Position numbers and translations under genes: made by a program
Notes under the pieces: model-generated
The model's input: only the letters and a program-made list of their open reading frames with translations
Database searches by the model: none
What the model was told of the DNA's origin: nothing
Shown: piece by piece, positions 53,084 to 62,615 of the stretch
Numbering within the stretch: position 1 is the stretch's first letter
Layout: each line of letters starts with the position of its first letter
From: an uncultured bacterium
Lineage (GTDB): Bacteria; Bacteroidota; Ignavibacteria; Kapaibacteriales; UBA4661
Length of the DNA: 64,000 nucleotides
Assembly: GCA_937899715.1 (NCBI GenBank)
Contig: CALCNX010000124.1
Span: 1 to 64,000 of the forward strand
Direction: 5' to 3'

Positions 53084-55252
53084 ATGAGAGGTTTTAACTT
53101 TGCGACAAAATTTGCATTTATCCTGAGTGCTACCGCTCTGGTATCTGTGGGCATTATTGGCTATTGGCTTTCGTCTATCAGTTTGGATGAACTTAGCCAA
53201 AATGCACGCAATTTCTACGATGTGGTAGCGCACGATGTTAAGTCTCGTCTGGAAGAAAAAACCACGACTACCATTGTTCTCCTCAAAGAAACACGGGAAA
53301 TCCTTGCAAATCCTGAACTAACAAATCAAACTGCATACAACTTTGTTTCTTCTGCTCTTCAGCGGAGCTCCAGCGTTAGTGCACTTGGCGTGTATGATGT
53401 GGAGGGTAATTTTGTTGATGCCTTTGCCACAACAGCGCAAGATTATTTGCCCCGCAAGCTCCCACAAGCACTTGTGGATTCTCTTTATGCCCGTCGTGAT
53501 TCAAAAGACAGCCTGAATCCTATTGTTTGGCATACCATGCGTACCTCAGAAGGGCAAGCACCCGTTATTCCAATCGCTGTTGGCTATGTACGCGGCGACG
53601 GCACACGCGGCATTTTGTCGTGCGTACTGGCAGGGCAGGAATTATCTGACTTCATTACTCGTGCATCCAAAGATGCCTTTGGTGGTAAAGAAGATCGTAT
53701 GTTTATTGTTGATGATTCTCTGCGTTTGCTTGCTTCGTACGACACTACGGCACTGCGCAAGCAAGAATTACTGCTTGGCGTAGGCATTTTTAAGGAAGTT
53801 ACGAGTTTGAGTCAAGTTTCCTTTAGCCGCGATGCCGTTGCCTCAAAAGAATATAAAGGCTTTGGTGGTGAGCAAATGGTCGGGACGTATATTTCCATTC
53901 CCGACTTGCAGTCGGCGCTTGTTATTGAACAGCCTGCGTCGTATGTCTATCGGTCGGTGAATGAAATGCGGAAAAGTATTTTCTTCAGTTTGATTGCGGT
54001 CGGTACTGCTGCTATTGTCATTAGCTTTGCTGTCGCACGGCAGATTAGTCGTCCGATTAACCAGCTTTTGGAAGCATCTGAACGCATTGCCGAGCAAGAT
54101 TTCGATTATCGTTTGGACGAGTCTCGTGGCGATGAATTTGGCATTCTGTTTCAAAGTAGTAATCGCGTTGCCGGAGAACTTGCCCGCTATCAACAAATGA
54201 ATTTGAATAAAATTGTCGGCACGCGGAATAAGCTGGAAAGCGTTGTGCGCCAGGCAAGCGACGGGTTTATCGTCATTGAGCCGAACCGTTCTATTTTTGT
54301 GATGAACGATGTCTTTGCGCATTGGTTCGGTGTGGATGCTATCACGGCAGAAGGTCGTTCTTTCTTAGATGTGCTTCCCGACTATGAACTTAAAAAGAAC
54401 ATCATGGACGCTTTCACAGGCGAGGCAACACATATTCCCGTACAATTTACACTCCAACTTGTCGGTGAAGCAGACGAAACGGTTGTGAAGGGTACGTTTG
54501 TGCGCGTTGTGAATGACGACGTACTCACGGCAGTGATGGGGGTACTCCGCGATGTCACCCGTGAAGTGGCTGTTGACCGCATGAAAACTGAGCTTGTCTC
54601 TATTGTCGCCCACGAACTCCGTTCCCCGCTCAATACTATTCGCGGTTTTAGCGACCTGATTGGAAAAGGTCTAGAAGAAGACGAAACGAAAGAATTTGCT
54701 TCGATTATCACGTCGGAAGCAGACAGGCTCAACGCCGTTATTACGAAGTTTCTTGATATTAACCGCATAGAATCCGGGCGAACGGATATGCGCAAAGTTC
54801 CATTCCGTTTGCACGAAGTTGTCAATAATGTCGTCAAAATTAATATGCCTCTGGCAGAAGAAAAGCAGATGACGGTGGATATGGAAATTCCACTTGCCAC
54901 CACGCCTATCGTCGGCGACCCCGACCTTATCGGACAAGTATTTTTGAATCTTTTCACCAATGCTGTTAAATACTCCGATCCCGGCAAAACCGTTCGTGTA
55001 GAAGTAATAGAAGGTGCGACTGAAATGCGCGTCAATGTTACCGACCAAGGATATGGTATTTCGGATTCTGCACAAGAAAAGTTGTTCACGAAGTTTTTCC
55101 GTGCAACCGATGACGAGCGAGTTCGTCAGCACGTCGGAACGGGACTGGGACTTGCTTTTATTAAAGAAATTGTTGAAAAACACAATGGCGAGATGGGCGT
55201 TCATAGCCAAATTAACGTCGGCTCGACATTCTGGTTTATCCTTCCAAAGTAA
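53084..55252 (+). CDS. Membrane sensor histidine kinase with Cache, HAMP and PAS domains
   Basis: Two-component sensor of 722 residues. A first membrane helix (about 9-29) is followed by a periplasmic double-Cache-like domain (about 30-300) and a second helix (about 301-322). A HAMP linker (ISRPINQLLEASERIAEQDF) and a PAS domain (about 390-480, VVRQASDGFIVIEPNRSIFV) come next. The HisKA domain has the phosphorylated His in SIVAHELRSPLNTIRG (about 510). The ATPase domain has FTNAVKYSDPGKTV, VTDQGYGIS and GTGLGLAFIKEIVEKHNGEM. No response regulator gene is adjacent, so this is an orphan kinase. The ligand is unknown. Confidence 0.92.
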   Translation: MRGFNFATKFAFILSATALVSVGIIGYWLSSISLDELSQNARNFYDVVAHDVKSRLEEKTTTTIVLLKETREILANPELTNQTAYNFVSSALQRSSSVSALGVYDVEGNFVDAFATTAQDYLPRKLPQALVDSLYARRDSKDSLNPIVWHTMRTSEGQAPVIPIAVGYVRGDGTRGILSCVLAGQELSDFITRASKDAFGGKEDRMFIVDDSLRLLASYDTTALRKQELLLGVGIFKEVTSLSQVSFSRDAVASKEYKGFGGEQMVGTYISIPDLQSALVIEQPASYVYRSVNEMRKSIFFSLIAVGTAAIVISFAVARQISRPINQLLEASERIAEQDFDYRLDESRGDEFGILFQSSNRVAGELARYQQMNLNKIVGTRNKLESVVRQASDGFIVIEPNRSIFVMNDVFAHWFGVDAITAEGRSFLDVLPDYELKKNIMDAFTGEATHIPVQFTLQLVGEADETVVKGTFVRVVNDDVLTAVMGVLRDVTREVAVDRMKTELVSIVAHELRSPLNTIRGFSDLIGKGLEEDETKEFASIITSEADRLNAVITKFLDINRIESGRTDMRKVPFRLHEVVNNVVKINMPLAEEKQMTVDMEIPLATTPIVGDPDLIGQVFLNLFTNAVKYSDPGKTVRVEVIEGATEMRVNVTDQGYGISDSAQEKLFTKFFRATDDERVRQHVGTGLGLAFIKEIVEKHNGEMGVHSQINVGSTFWFILPK

Positions 55253-55331
55253 AAGGTAATTTGTATCCTCACCCAATCGCACAAAAGTGCATCACACTCT
55301 TACGTTCTCAAGCACTCACGCTCCAGTAACT

Positions 55332-56792
55332 ATGCCAATACAATATGAAGCCGTCATCGGTCTTGAAGTTCACGCGCAACTTCTGACCAAAAGTAAAATT
55401 TTCTGCGCCGACCCGACAACCTTCGGGGAACCGCCCAATACAAACATTTCTCCTGTTTCCTTGGGGCATCCGGGCGTACTGCCGGTTTTGAATAAACAAG
55501 TGGTGGAGTACACGCTCAGAATGGGCTTGGCGACACATTGCAAAATTCGTCCGGTCTCACTCTTTGCACGGAAGCACTATTTTTACCCGGACTTACCGAA
55601 GGGCTATCAAATCTCACAATTTGACGAGCCGATTTGTTACGAGGGCTTTTTGGATGTGGAACTGGATTCTAAAGGTGATGGCACAGAGACAAAGCGCATC
55701 GGCATTACCCGTATTCACATTGAGGAAGACGCGGGCAAATCTATTCACGACCTAGATATTGATACGCTCGTGGACTTGAACCGTGCCGGTGTGGCGCTGA
55801 TTGAAATTGTGAGCGAACCGGACATCCGTACTGCACAAGAAGCGGTTGCTTATCTGACCCAAATTCGCCAAATCTTGTTGTATCTGGGCATTTGCGACGG
55901 CAACATGGAGGAAGGTTCCATGCGGTGCGATGCAAACATTTCTATTCGTCCTGTCGGTGATACCAAACTTGGTACGAAAACAGAAGTTAAGAATATGAAT
56001 AGCTTTCGCAATGTCGAGAAAGCAATCGAATATGAAATCAAGCGTCAAATTGAGGTCGTCGAAGCAGGCGGCACGATTGTGCAGGAAACACGCGGCTGGG
56101 ATGCAAATTCGCAAACAACCAAGTCGCAACGCAGCAAGGAGCAGGCACACGACTACCGTTACTTCCCCGAACCCGACTTACCACCAATTCGCGTGAGCGA
56201 AGCGTGGCTGACTGAGGTGCGTAAATCCTTGCCCGAATTGTCGTTCGACCGCAAGCGCCGTTTTATCCGCGATTTTGCACTTCCCGGCTACGATGCCAGC
56301 GTTCTGACGCAAGAGCAAGCACTGGCGCAATTCTTTGAAGATGCTTGTTCGCATCTTGCAGAAAAATCGAAAGAGCGCTATAAACTCGTCAGCAACTGGA
56401 TAATGACCGAGGTTATGCGGGTGCTAGGCGAACGCAAAATCACGATTCAAGAACTGAATCTTGCGCCGCAGCATATCGCTGAATTAGTAGATTTATTCGC
56501 TTCGGATGCAATCAGTTCAAAAACTGCGAAAGAAATTTTTCCCGAAGTGCTCGCGGGCAAAGCGCCCAAGCAGATTGTGGAAGAAAAGGGCTTGGCGCAG
56601 GTTTCCGATACGTCCTTTATTGTGGAAATCGTTGAACGTATTCTGAGCGATAATCCCGACGAAGTAACGCGCTTCCGAGGCGGTAAGACAAACCTTATGG
56701 GCTTTTTCGTAGGGCAAGCGCTCAAAGAAACAAAGGGCAAGGCAAATCCAAAAGTAGTAACTCAAATTCTGCAAGACCGCTTAAATGCTTGA
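55332..56792 (+). CDS. gatB: Aspartyl/glutamyl-tRNA amidotransferase subunit B
   Basis: Part of GatCAB, which converts Glu-tRNA(Gln) and Asp-tRNA(Asn) to the amidated forms. Family motifs: YEAVIGLEVHAQLLTKSKIF, LGHPGVLPVLN, RKHYFYPDLPKGYQISQFDE, RIHIEEDAGKSIHD, SMRCDANISIRPVG, then KNMNSFRNVEKAIEYE and YFPEPDLPP. The C-terminal tail domain (GatB/Yqey) ends with KGKANPKVVTQILQDRL. The start at 55332 gives 486 residues, a normal length. The open frame upstream is not conserved. Confidence 0.96.
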   Translation: MPIQYEAVIGLEVHAQLLTKSKIFCADPTTFGEPPNTNISPVSLGHPGVLPVLNKQVVEYTLRMGLATHCKIRPVSLFARKHYFYPDLPKGYQISQFDEPICYEGFLDVELDSKGDGTETKRIGITRIHIEEDAGKSIHDLDIDTLVDLNRAGVALIEIVSEPDIRTAQEAVAYLTQIRQILLYLGICDGNMEEGSMRCDANISIRPVGDTKLGTKTEVKNMNSFRNVEKAIEYEIKRQIEVVEAGGTIVQETRGWDANSQTTKSQRSKEQAHDYRYFPEPDLPPIRVSEAWLTEVRKSLPELSFDRKRRFIRDFALPGYDASVLTQEQALAQFFEDACSHLAEKSKERYKLVSNWIMTEVMRVLGERKITIQELNLAPQHIAELVDLFASDAISSKTAKEIFPEVLAGKAPKQIVEEKGLAQVSDTSFIVEIVERILSDNPDEVTRFRGGKTNLMGFFVGQALKETKGKANPKVVTQILQDRLNA

Positions 56793-56805
56793 CATCTGAA
56801 TTTTT

Positions 56806-57561
56806 ATGATGCAATTTTTTCGTAAAGTCCGCGTCGCACTTTCTCCGCGCGAATCTCTGCTCAAAACTACACTCTCAAATGGCGCTGTTGTCTATGGCAA
56901 AAACCGTACAGGCTTTGGTGGGCGTGGCATATATGTTCTGCGCGAAGAGATTGAACCCGAATTTACACACTTGGAACAATTTTTAGATACCGATGGCGTA
57001 TTCTTGGATATTGGCGCAAACACCGGAATTTACACCATCAAAGCAGCAAAACATTATAGCGCCGGAAGTGGCTTGGTGATTGCGATGGAGCCATTCCCGG
57101 ATGTCCTTGCAACACTCTATCGCAGTATTCAAGCGAACGGCTTCCACAATGTGCATTTGCGCAATGCCTGCGCCGGAGCTTCCACGGGTACGGCATCATT
57201 CTGGCTCAATGCCGGAACGCCGCATACCTTCAGCTTGCTCAAGCGCGATAATGCAGCCAGTAGCCTTTCTTCGCTCGTTCTGTCAGTGGACGATTTGCTT
57301 CGCTGGGAAGGTGTTGAGCGGCTTGATTATATGAAAATTGATGTGGAAGGTGCAGAGGCAGTGGTTCTGGAAGGCGCAAAAGAATCCATCGCCCGCTTCC
57401 GTCCTATCATCCAAGCAGAGATTACCATTAACGAGCTAAACTTTACTCTCGACAACTACGCCACTTTTCGCGCCGCACCCGATAGCCCCAATAACGTTTA
57501 TATTCCGCTCGAAAGCAGCAAAATTGCTGTTGCCGAGCGCTTAGGCTGGAAACGATTGTAA
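56806..57561 (+). CDS. FkbM-family methyltransferase
   Basis: SAM-dependent O-methyltransferase of 251 residues, of the type often acting on sugars or polyketides. Motif I is FLDIGANTGIYTIKAAKHYS (about 66-85), followed by VIAMEPFPDVLATL and the FkbM-typical LDYMKIDVEGAEAVVLEGAK (about 175-194), then RPIIQAEI. It follows gatB by 13 bp, probably by chance of layout. The substrate cannot be told. Confidence 0.88.
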   Translation: MMQFFRKVRVALSPRESLLKTTLSNGAVVYGKNRTGFGGRGIYVLREEIEPEFTHLEQFLDTDGVFLDIGANTGIYTIKAAKHYSAGSGLVIAMEPFPDVLATLYRSIQANGFHNVHLRNACAGASTGTASFWLNAGTPHTFSLLKRDNAASSLSSLVLSVDDLLRWEGVERLDYMKIDVEGAEAVVLEGAKESIARFRPIIQAEITINELNFTLDNYATFRAAPDSPNNVYIPLESSKIAVAERLGWKRL

Positions 57562-57624
57562 ATGTTGTAACAACAATCTCACGAACTCTTCACATTTGGC
57601 GCACTTCACGTGCGCTCCCTGATT

Positions 57625-58884
57625 ATGGAACCCTCCAGTAGTACGCCTACCGCACCACAGGCTGCCTCCACGCTTACCTCCTCAATAGTTGTTCCCATTC
57701 TCGCTGGCATTAGTACTGTTCACCTGTTGAACGATGTAATGCAAGCCGTTGTCCCCGCGACATTTCCCATCATTCAAAAATCGCTGCACCTCAATTATAC
57801 CCAACTGGGCTTGATTGCTTTTGCCAATAGCATGACGGCATCCGTCATGCAACCGCTTGTGGGGTGGTACACCGACCGCAAGCCACAGCCGTACTTGCTA
57901 CTCGTAGGAATGGCGTTTACACTTGTGGGTATGGGCTTACTGGCAGTGTCGGTAGCATTTGGAATGATTATTCTCGCAGTGATGTTGGTCGGGCTTGGTT
58001 CGGCGGTCTTTCACCCTGAGGCTTCGCGTATTGTTTTGCTTGCTTCGGGAACAAGACAGGGTTGGGGGCAGTCGCTTTTTCAGGTTGGGGGCAATATAGG
58101 AACGTCATTTGCACCACTAATGACCATTCTGATTTTTGTACCGATGGGACAATTTGGAGCGGTATGGTTTACGGGTGTGGCAGCAGTGGCAATCATGGTG
58201 CTATACAAAATTGCCGTGTGGTATAAAGCCCATATTCCTTCGCTTCGGCGGCGTACTGCCGCAGCACGTGTGCGGCGCACAGGAGCACAAGTCCGAATTA
58301 TTCGTTTTGCAACGGTCTTGGTGTTTTTCTTAGCGTTCTTGCGGGCGTGGTTTGTGGCGGGAATCGGGAATTTTTATTCGCTTTTTCAGATTCAACACTT
58401 CGGCACACCGCTTCCAATCGCACAGGCTCATACATTTGTCTTTCTTTTTGCAGGAGCCATCGGGACACTTTTCGGTGGTGCGTTTGCTGACCGCTTTGGC
58501 AAAAAAAATGCGTTGGCGTTTTCAACACTTGGTTGTGCACCATTCGCTGCCTTTTTACCATTCACCAGTGCTGCCGAAAATAGTATAATTTCGTATATTC
58601 TTGTTGCCGGGTCGGGCTTTGCGATTTTGACTGGATTCACCGTCGCACTCATTTATATGTTCGACCTTCTGCCGGGTAGAACGGGCATGGTATCTGGCTT
58701 AATGTTTGGTCTGGCATTTGGCTTGGCGGCGATTGGTTCGATTGCATTAGGCAGAATAGCCGACTGGCTTGGCATTCATACGATGATGATATTTTGCTGT
58801 GCGCTGCCCGCGCTTGGCATTGCAACCTACTTTTTGCCGGATGATGCCCGTATTCGGGCGTGGAATGTGGATGCGCAAACGTAA
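57625..58884 (+). CDS. MFS exporter, fosmidomycin-resistance-like
   Basis: Twelve-helix major facilitator of 419 residues in the Fsr group. The first helices include VPILAGISTVHLLNDVMQAV and IQKSLHLNYTQLGLIAFANS. The loop 2-3 signature is GWYTDRKPQP. The mid part has GSAVFHPEASRIVLLAS and QSLFQVGGNIGTSFAPLM, typical for this subgroup, and the second half has GGAFADRFGKKNA. A basic loop (SLRRRTAAARVRRTGAQ) joins the two halves. The substrate is likely a drug or metabolite and is unknown. The ATG at 57625 is chosen over a GTG at 57610. Confidence 0.88.
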   Translation: MEPSSSTPTAPQAASTLTSSIVVPILAGISTVHLLNDVMQAVVPATFPIIQKSLHLNYTQLGLIAFANSMTASVMQPLVGWYTDRKPQPYLLLVGMAFTLVGMGLLAVSVAFGMIILAVMLVGLGSAVFHPEASRIVLLASGTRQGWGQSLFQVGGNIGTSFAPLMTILIFVPMGQFGAVWFTGVAAVAIMVLYKIAVWYKAHIPSLRRRTAAARVRRTGAQVRIIRFATVLVFFLAFLRAWFVAGIGNFYSLFQIQHFGTPLPIAQAHTFVFLFAGAIGTLFGGAFADRFGKKNALAFSTLGCAPFAAFLPFTSAAENSIISYILVAGSGFAILTGFTVALIYMFDLLPGRTGMVSGLMFGLAFGLAAIGSIALGRIADWLGIHTMMIFCCALPALGIATYFLPDDARIRAWNVDAQT

Positions 58885-58969
58885 TAATTTTGTATTTTGA
58901 ATAGCTACGTTGTTCCTATTTGTTCCCTTAAATCAATAATTCTTTTATACTTTGTGGGTTGGATGTCCT

Positions 58970-60316
58970 ATGAAAAATATTATTATCCCCAAGTGCCTAC
59001 TTTCAATAGCGATGTTGCTTATTGTAATAATGGTTTGTTCTTCATTTGGTGAAGTGCAGGCACAGCCGTCGTTGCCCGTGAAAGACTATTCGGTTGGCAG
59101 CAGGTATGTGTATCAAGATCGTGGCGAGACACTGGAAGAAGTCGTACTACGAGACACATTGATTCTTGGTGAACTTTATGGAGTGGTGCGGAGTTTTGGT
59201 GCTATCAGGTTCATGCGCTCAACTGATACCGACATCTACGAATACACTCCGATTCGGAAGCGTGATACTGTTCTTTATCATTATGGTCAGAGTTGTGCTA
59301 CTCCGGCAAGTATGTATTGGCTGTACATACCTGATTTTTGTACATTATCGGGGGTATCATCTAATTCAATTCAGTATGCAAAATACTCTCAGTTGCCAAC
59401 TAATTTTGTGGGAATTGACACATATAGTGGAGAGTTTATTAGTTATGAAAAACCCTTTGGTTTAGTAAGCTATGCAGCAAAAGAATGTCATCCGGTCTAT
59501 TCTCCGCCTGGGCAGGGTGCAAGCAGACCGCTGGAGTATCGTTCTCCAGGCGGATGGTACCAGTCTTGTAGTGGCAGTGAAAAAATAAAACTGCTGAGTG
59601 CTTCGGTCAAAGGGAAAATTACTTTTGTAATGACTATTGATAATAATTCAGCACTGAAAACAGTTGCTTTTGGTGAACAAGTTGGGTTTTCATTAAGTTT
59701 ACCATATTCTGAGCGGTTATTAACACAGCTTCCCGAGCAGCTAACACTGCAAATTTCTCTTGATACGAACGACATAGAGGCACTCGAAATTCGCCAATTC
59801 GGTAAACTCTCATCTGTCCAACGAATTGCGACAACAGGGAGTACGGTAACACTCGCAACGACTCTATCCAAAAACTTAGGAAGTATAAGTTTTCGTTCAA
59901 AATCATTGCAACCGCGAGAACAGCAGATTTCCATGAGATTATCAAGCACTGCCGCAAACTTGATATTTCCAGAGGTTACGTGTCTTATCCGCCATCAAGG
60001 GTTGTCGGCATACAATCTCTCGCAGGACGCGCAATCTAAAGTTGCAGTGGGGCAAAATATTATCCAGCATATTGCTCCTAACCCTTCGTCTGATAATATT
60101 AGCGTTCGATATGTAATGGGAGCATCTGCGGAGATAGTCTCAGTCGAAATTGTCAGTGCGTTAGGTACACCTGTAAAATCACTATCATTGCCGAGCTACA
60201 AATACGGAGTTCATGACATTGCGATTGATATTTCAGACTTGACGCAGGGCGTATATTTCTTGAAAGTGCAATCGAATAACAATGTCGAAATGCGCAAAAT
60301 TATTGTTGGCAGATAG
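58970..60316 (+). CDS. Secreted protein with type IX C-terminal sorting domain
   Basis: 448 residues. The signal peptide has the core SIAMLLIVIMVCSSFG and a cleavage site near VQAQPS. The body is beta-rich and unrecognised, with several Cys residues. A Pro/Gly-rich segment (YSPPGQGASRPLEYRSPGGW) lies at about 180-205. The last 80 residues, HIAPNPSSDNISVRYVMG, then ALGTPVKSLSLPS and LTQGVYFLKVQSNNNVE, are a typical type A sorting domain, so the protein should be a cargo of the type IX system. The gene is somewhat AT-richer than its neighbours. Function unknown. Confidence 0.78.
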   Translation: MKNIIIPKCLLSIAMLLIVIMVCSSFGEVQAQPSLPVKDYSVGSRYVYQDRGETLEEVVLRDTLILGELYGVVRSFGAIRFMRSTDTDIYEYTPIRKRDTVLYHYGQSCATPASMYWLYIPDFCTLSGVSSNSIQYAKYSQLPTNFVGIDTYSGEFISYEKPFGLVSYAAKECHPVYSPPGQGASRPLEYRSPGGWYQSCSGSEKIKLLSASVKGKITFVMTIDNNSALKTVAFGEQVGFSLSLPYSERLLTQLPEQLTLQISLDTNDIEALEIRQFGKLSSVQRIATTGSTVTLATTLSKNLGSISFRSKSLQPREQQISMRLSSTAANLIFPEVTCLIRHQGLSAYNLSQDAQSKVAVGQNIIQHIAPNPSSDNISVRYVMGASAEIVSVEIVSALGTPVKSLSLPSYKYGVHDIAIDISDLTQGVYFLKVQSNNNVEMRKIIVGR

Positions 60317-60393
60317 CGATTGTTTATTGCGGGTGCATTATTTTAGACGGCAATTCTCTACTTTCTTTTCAAATATATTTCTAACACCACCAA

Positions 60394-61305
60394 ATGACTA
60401 CTACCGCAAAACAAAGTCTTGAGGCTGTGCTGGGCGGACTCATGCGCCGCTACAAAGAGCGTGTGCCGGACGTGCAAGCCGTTACCAACGCAATGACCGA
60501 AGAAGGTCTTATCAAAAGTGGCGACGAGATTGAGAACGACCATATTGCCTTTCGCACGATGGGTGTACCGCAGCTCGGTATCAAATCGTTCGAGAAGATT
60601 TTTCTGCACTGTGGCTATACCAAGCGCGATCCATTCTTCTTTGCCGCCAAAAAACTGGATGCCTACTGGTACGCTCCCCCAGAACCACAATACCCGCGTA
60701 TATTCGTGAGTGAATTGCGTATCGGGGATTTATCCGAAGAAGCACAACGCATCATTACTTCCTATACCGATGAAGTAAAATCTGACCCTGTGGACGCTCT
60801 CGACCTCGACAACGGCGTTGAAATAGACGCCTTCTTGCACCGCCCGCTGTGGCGCACTCCGTCATACTCCGATTACAAGCGCCTTGCCGAAGAAAGTGAA
60901 TATGCGGCATGGGTGATTTACAATCGTTACTATCTCAATCACTTCACCGTCACAATTCACAATCTGCCCGATGGCTATAATACCATTAACGATTTTAATG
61001 CGTTTTTGGAGCGCAAGGGCTTCAAACTGAATGATTCGGGCGGTAAAGCCAAAGCCAGTCCCGACGGGAAGCTCATCCAAAGTTCGACCGTAGCGGAAAT
61101 GATAGAAGTGGAGTTTGCTGGTAACGAAAAACACACCATCTCCGGCTCCTATGTGGAATTTGCCGAGCGCCGCCCGTTGGACGAATTTGCACACATCCCC
61201 TACACCCAACTGAAACGCGAGCAGCGCCGAGAGGGATTTGAGGCAGCCAATGCTGATAAAATCTTTGAAAGCACCTACACAAGTCAAACGGTGAAGCGCA
61301 ACTAA
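60394..61305 (+). CDS. DUF1338-family protein (2-oxoadipate dioxygenase/decarboxylase-like)
   Basis: 303 residues matching DUF1338, whose characterised member HglS converts 2-oxoadipate to 2-hydroxyglutarate in lysine breakdown using Fe(II). Visible are AFRTMGVPQLGIKSFEKIFL, a conserved FFAAKKLDAYWYAPPEPQYP, then PRIFVSELRI and NRYYLNHFTVTIHNL, whose His is a probable metal ligand. A C-terminal SGSYVEFAERRPLDEFA contains the likely Glu ligand. The length is shorter than HglS (about 460) and fits the short bacterial form. No other lysine-catabolism gene is nearby, so the substrate is open. Confidence 0.8.
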   Translation: MTTTAKQSLEAVLGGLMRRYKERVPDVQAVTNAMTEEGLIKSGDEIENDHIAFRTMGVPQLGIKSFEKIFLHCGYTKRDPFFFAAKKLDAYWYAPPEPQYPRIFVSELRIGDLSEEAQRIITSYTDEVKSDPVDALDLDNGVEIDAFLHRPLWRTPSYSDYKRLAEESEYAAWVIYNRYYLNHFTVTIHNLPDGYNTINDFNAFLERKGFKLNDSGGKAKASPDGKLIQSSTVAEMIEVEFAGNEKHTISGSYVEFAERRPLDEFAHIPYTQLKREQRREGFEAANADKIFESTYTSQTVKRN

Positions 61306-61432
61306 ATGAATTAGGACTTATGGAAAAGCAGCAGCTCACAAGGTAAGATTTGAAGAGACTTTTGGGCTTCAAACCCTTGCCCCGTTTCAATGAAAATACA
61401 GGGGACTTACAGCCGCCTGAAATCATTTAGTG

Positions 61433-61467
61433 CTACAAAGCCGCCCCATTAGCGGGCGGCTTTGTAG
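61433..61467. terminator. Strong hairpin at the end of the PQQ-repeat gene
   Basis: CTACAAAGCCGCCC (61433-61446) and GGGCGGCTTTGTAG (61454-61467) form a perfect 14-bp stem around a 7-base loop. It overlaps the last codons and the stop of the minus-strand lipoprotein gene. No T-run follows on either strand, so it may act as a transcript-end stabiliser or a weak terminator. Confidence 0.6.
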
Positions 61468-62603
61468 CAGTAAGCAGATTTGTAGCTTTGAACGTAAATT
61501 TTGCCGTCTGAACCGGTAACACGACCAAAGAAATACACGCTGCCGTTTTGAGCTTGTTCGGGACATTCCCGTTTCCAAAGAATTTGTCCCGTATTTATAT
61601 CGACTGCGTAAAGATAGGTGCGTGTGAAATAGACCACGCCGTTCATAACAAAGGGTTTGTGTGAGCCGCCAACAATGCCGTTTAATTGCCAAAGGATATT
61701 TCCCGTTTCAGCATCCAGGCAATAGAAGTTGGTGTCTTCGCAGCCTGCAAATACTTTGCCGTCGGAGATGGTTAAGCCAGAGCGAATAAAATTACTCTCA
61801 AATTTTTTACGCCAGAGAAGTCGCCCTGTTTGAAGGTCATTGCACTGTAACGATAATCCAAGAGCCATATACACTTTGTTGCCAACTATTTCTGGTAAAC
61901 CAAAACGTGTATTATCCTGTTGAACTGAATCATAGAGTAGTTGCCGTTTTGTGAGGTTGTATAACAAAAGGTAGCTTGGTACTGCTGTCGAGTTCATCAA
62001 CTGCAAGCCACCTCGTGTGGTGAGTAATATTGTATCACTATTTTGATTGATGAATGCTAAAGGTGCATTAATAAACATTCTGTATCCAGTAGGATTTTCA
62101 ATAGAGAAAAATTTCTCAGTTTGCTGATTGATAAGATTCCCTTGTTCAAGGTTTGTATCATTTGCATAAAAGAATGTAGTACCTAAACCAGAGATTCCAT
62201 CAATCCCACCGCCACGTTTCGCAATTCGCCATACACTTGTACCTTTCTCCAAATCAAGGGAATAAATGTTACCGATATTGTAGAATGTGCATTTATTTTG
62301 AAAAAGATGTACGCTCGAAACATAAACATCTTCAGCACTTGAGAAATAATCAGACCACCTCCATTTGATAGCACCATTTGCTTTGTCAATGAAAAAGAGG
62401 GTTCGCTTGTTTCCCTCAGCACCAATAAACAGTATGCCTAATTCTGTATTGATAACTGGAAAAGTACCGAAAATCAACCCGCCATCAGTGAGAGACGTTG
62501 TCCATAAAGGTTTTTGATTACTATCCTGATCTACAGGAGAACTACAACATGAAGAAAAGCAAGACAGCATGAGCAGTAATATTTTGATAAATTTTTGCAT
62601 CAC
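61449..62603 (-). CDS. Lipoprotein with PQQ-type beta-propeller repeats
   Basis: 384 residues with a lipoprotein-type N-terminus (KILLLMLSCFSSCCSS, with the lipobox Cys about 19). The rest contains repeated PQQ-like blades, each ending in W or F before a turn: FIDKANGAIKWRW, SLDLEKGTSVWRIA, CNDLQTGRLLWRKKF, CLDAETGNILWQL and VDINTGQILWKREC. These form a BamB-like propeller used for protein or ligand binding in the periplasm. No catalytic residues are evident. It is the last gene of a minus-strand group after a TonB receptor. Base composition is AT-richer than average. Confidence 0.8.
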   Translation of the reverse strand: MMQKFIKILLLMLSCFSSCCSSPVDQDSNQKPLWTTSLTDGGLIFGTFPVINTELGILFIGAEGNKRTLFFIDKANGAIKWRWSDYFSSAEDVYVSSVHLFQNKCTFYNIGNIYSLDLEKGTSVWRIAKRGGGIDGISGLGTTFFYANDTNLEQGNLINQQTEKFFSIENPTGYRMFINAPLAFINQNSDTILLTTRGGLQLMNSTAVPSYLLLYNLTKRQLLYDSVQQDNTRFGLPEIVGNKVYMALGLSLQCNDLQTGRLLWRKKFESNFIRSGLTISDGKVFAGCEDTNFYCLDAETGNILWQLNGIVGGSHKPFVMNGVVYFTRTYLYAVDINTGQILWKRECPEQAQNGSVYFFGRVTGSDGKIYVQSYKSAYCYKAAR

Positions 62604-62615
62604 TTTATCCTGTAT

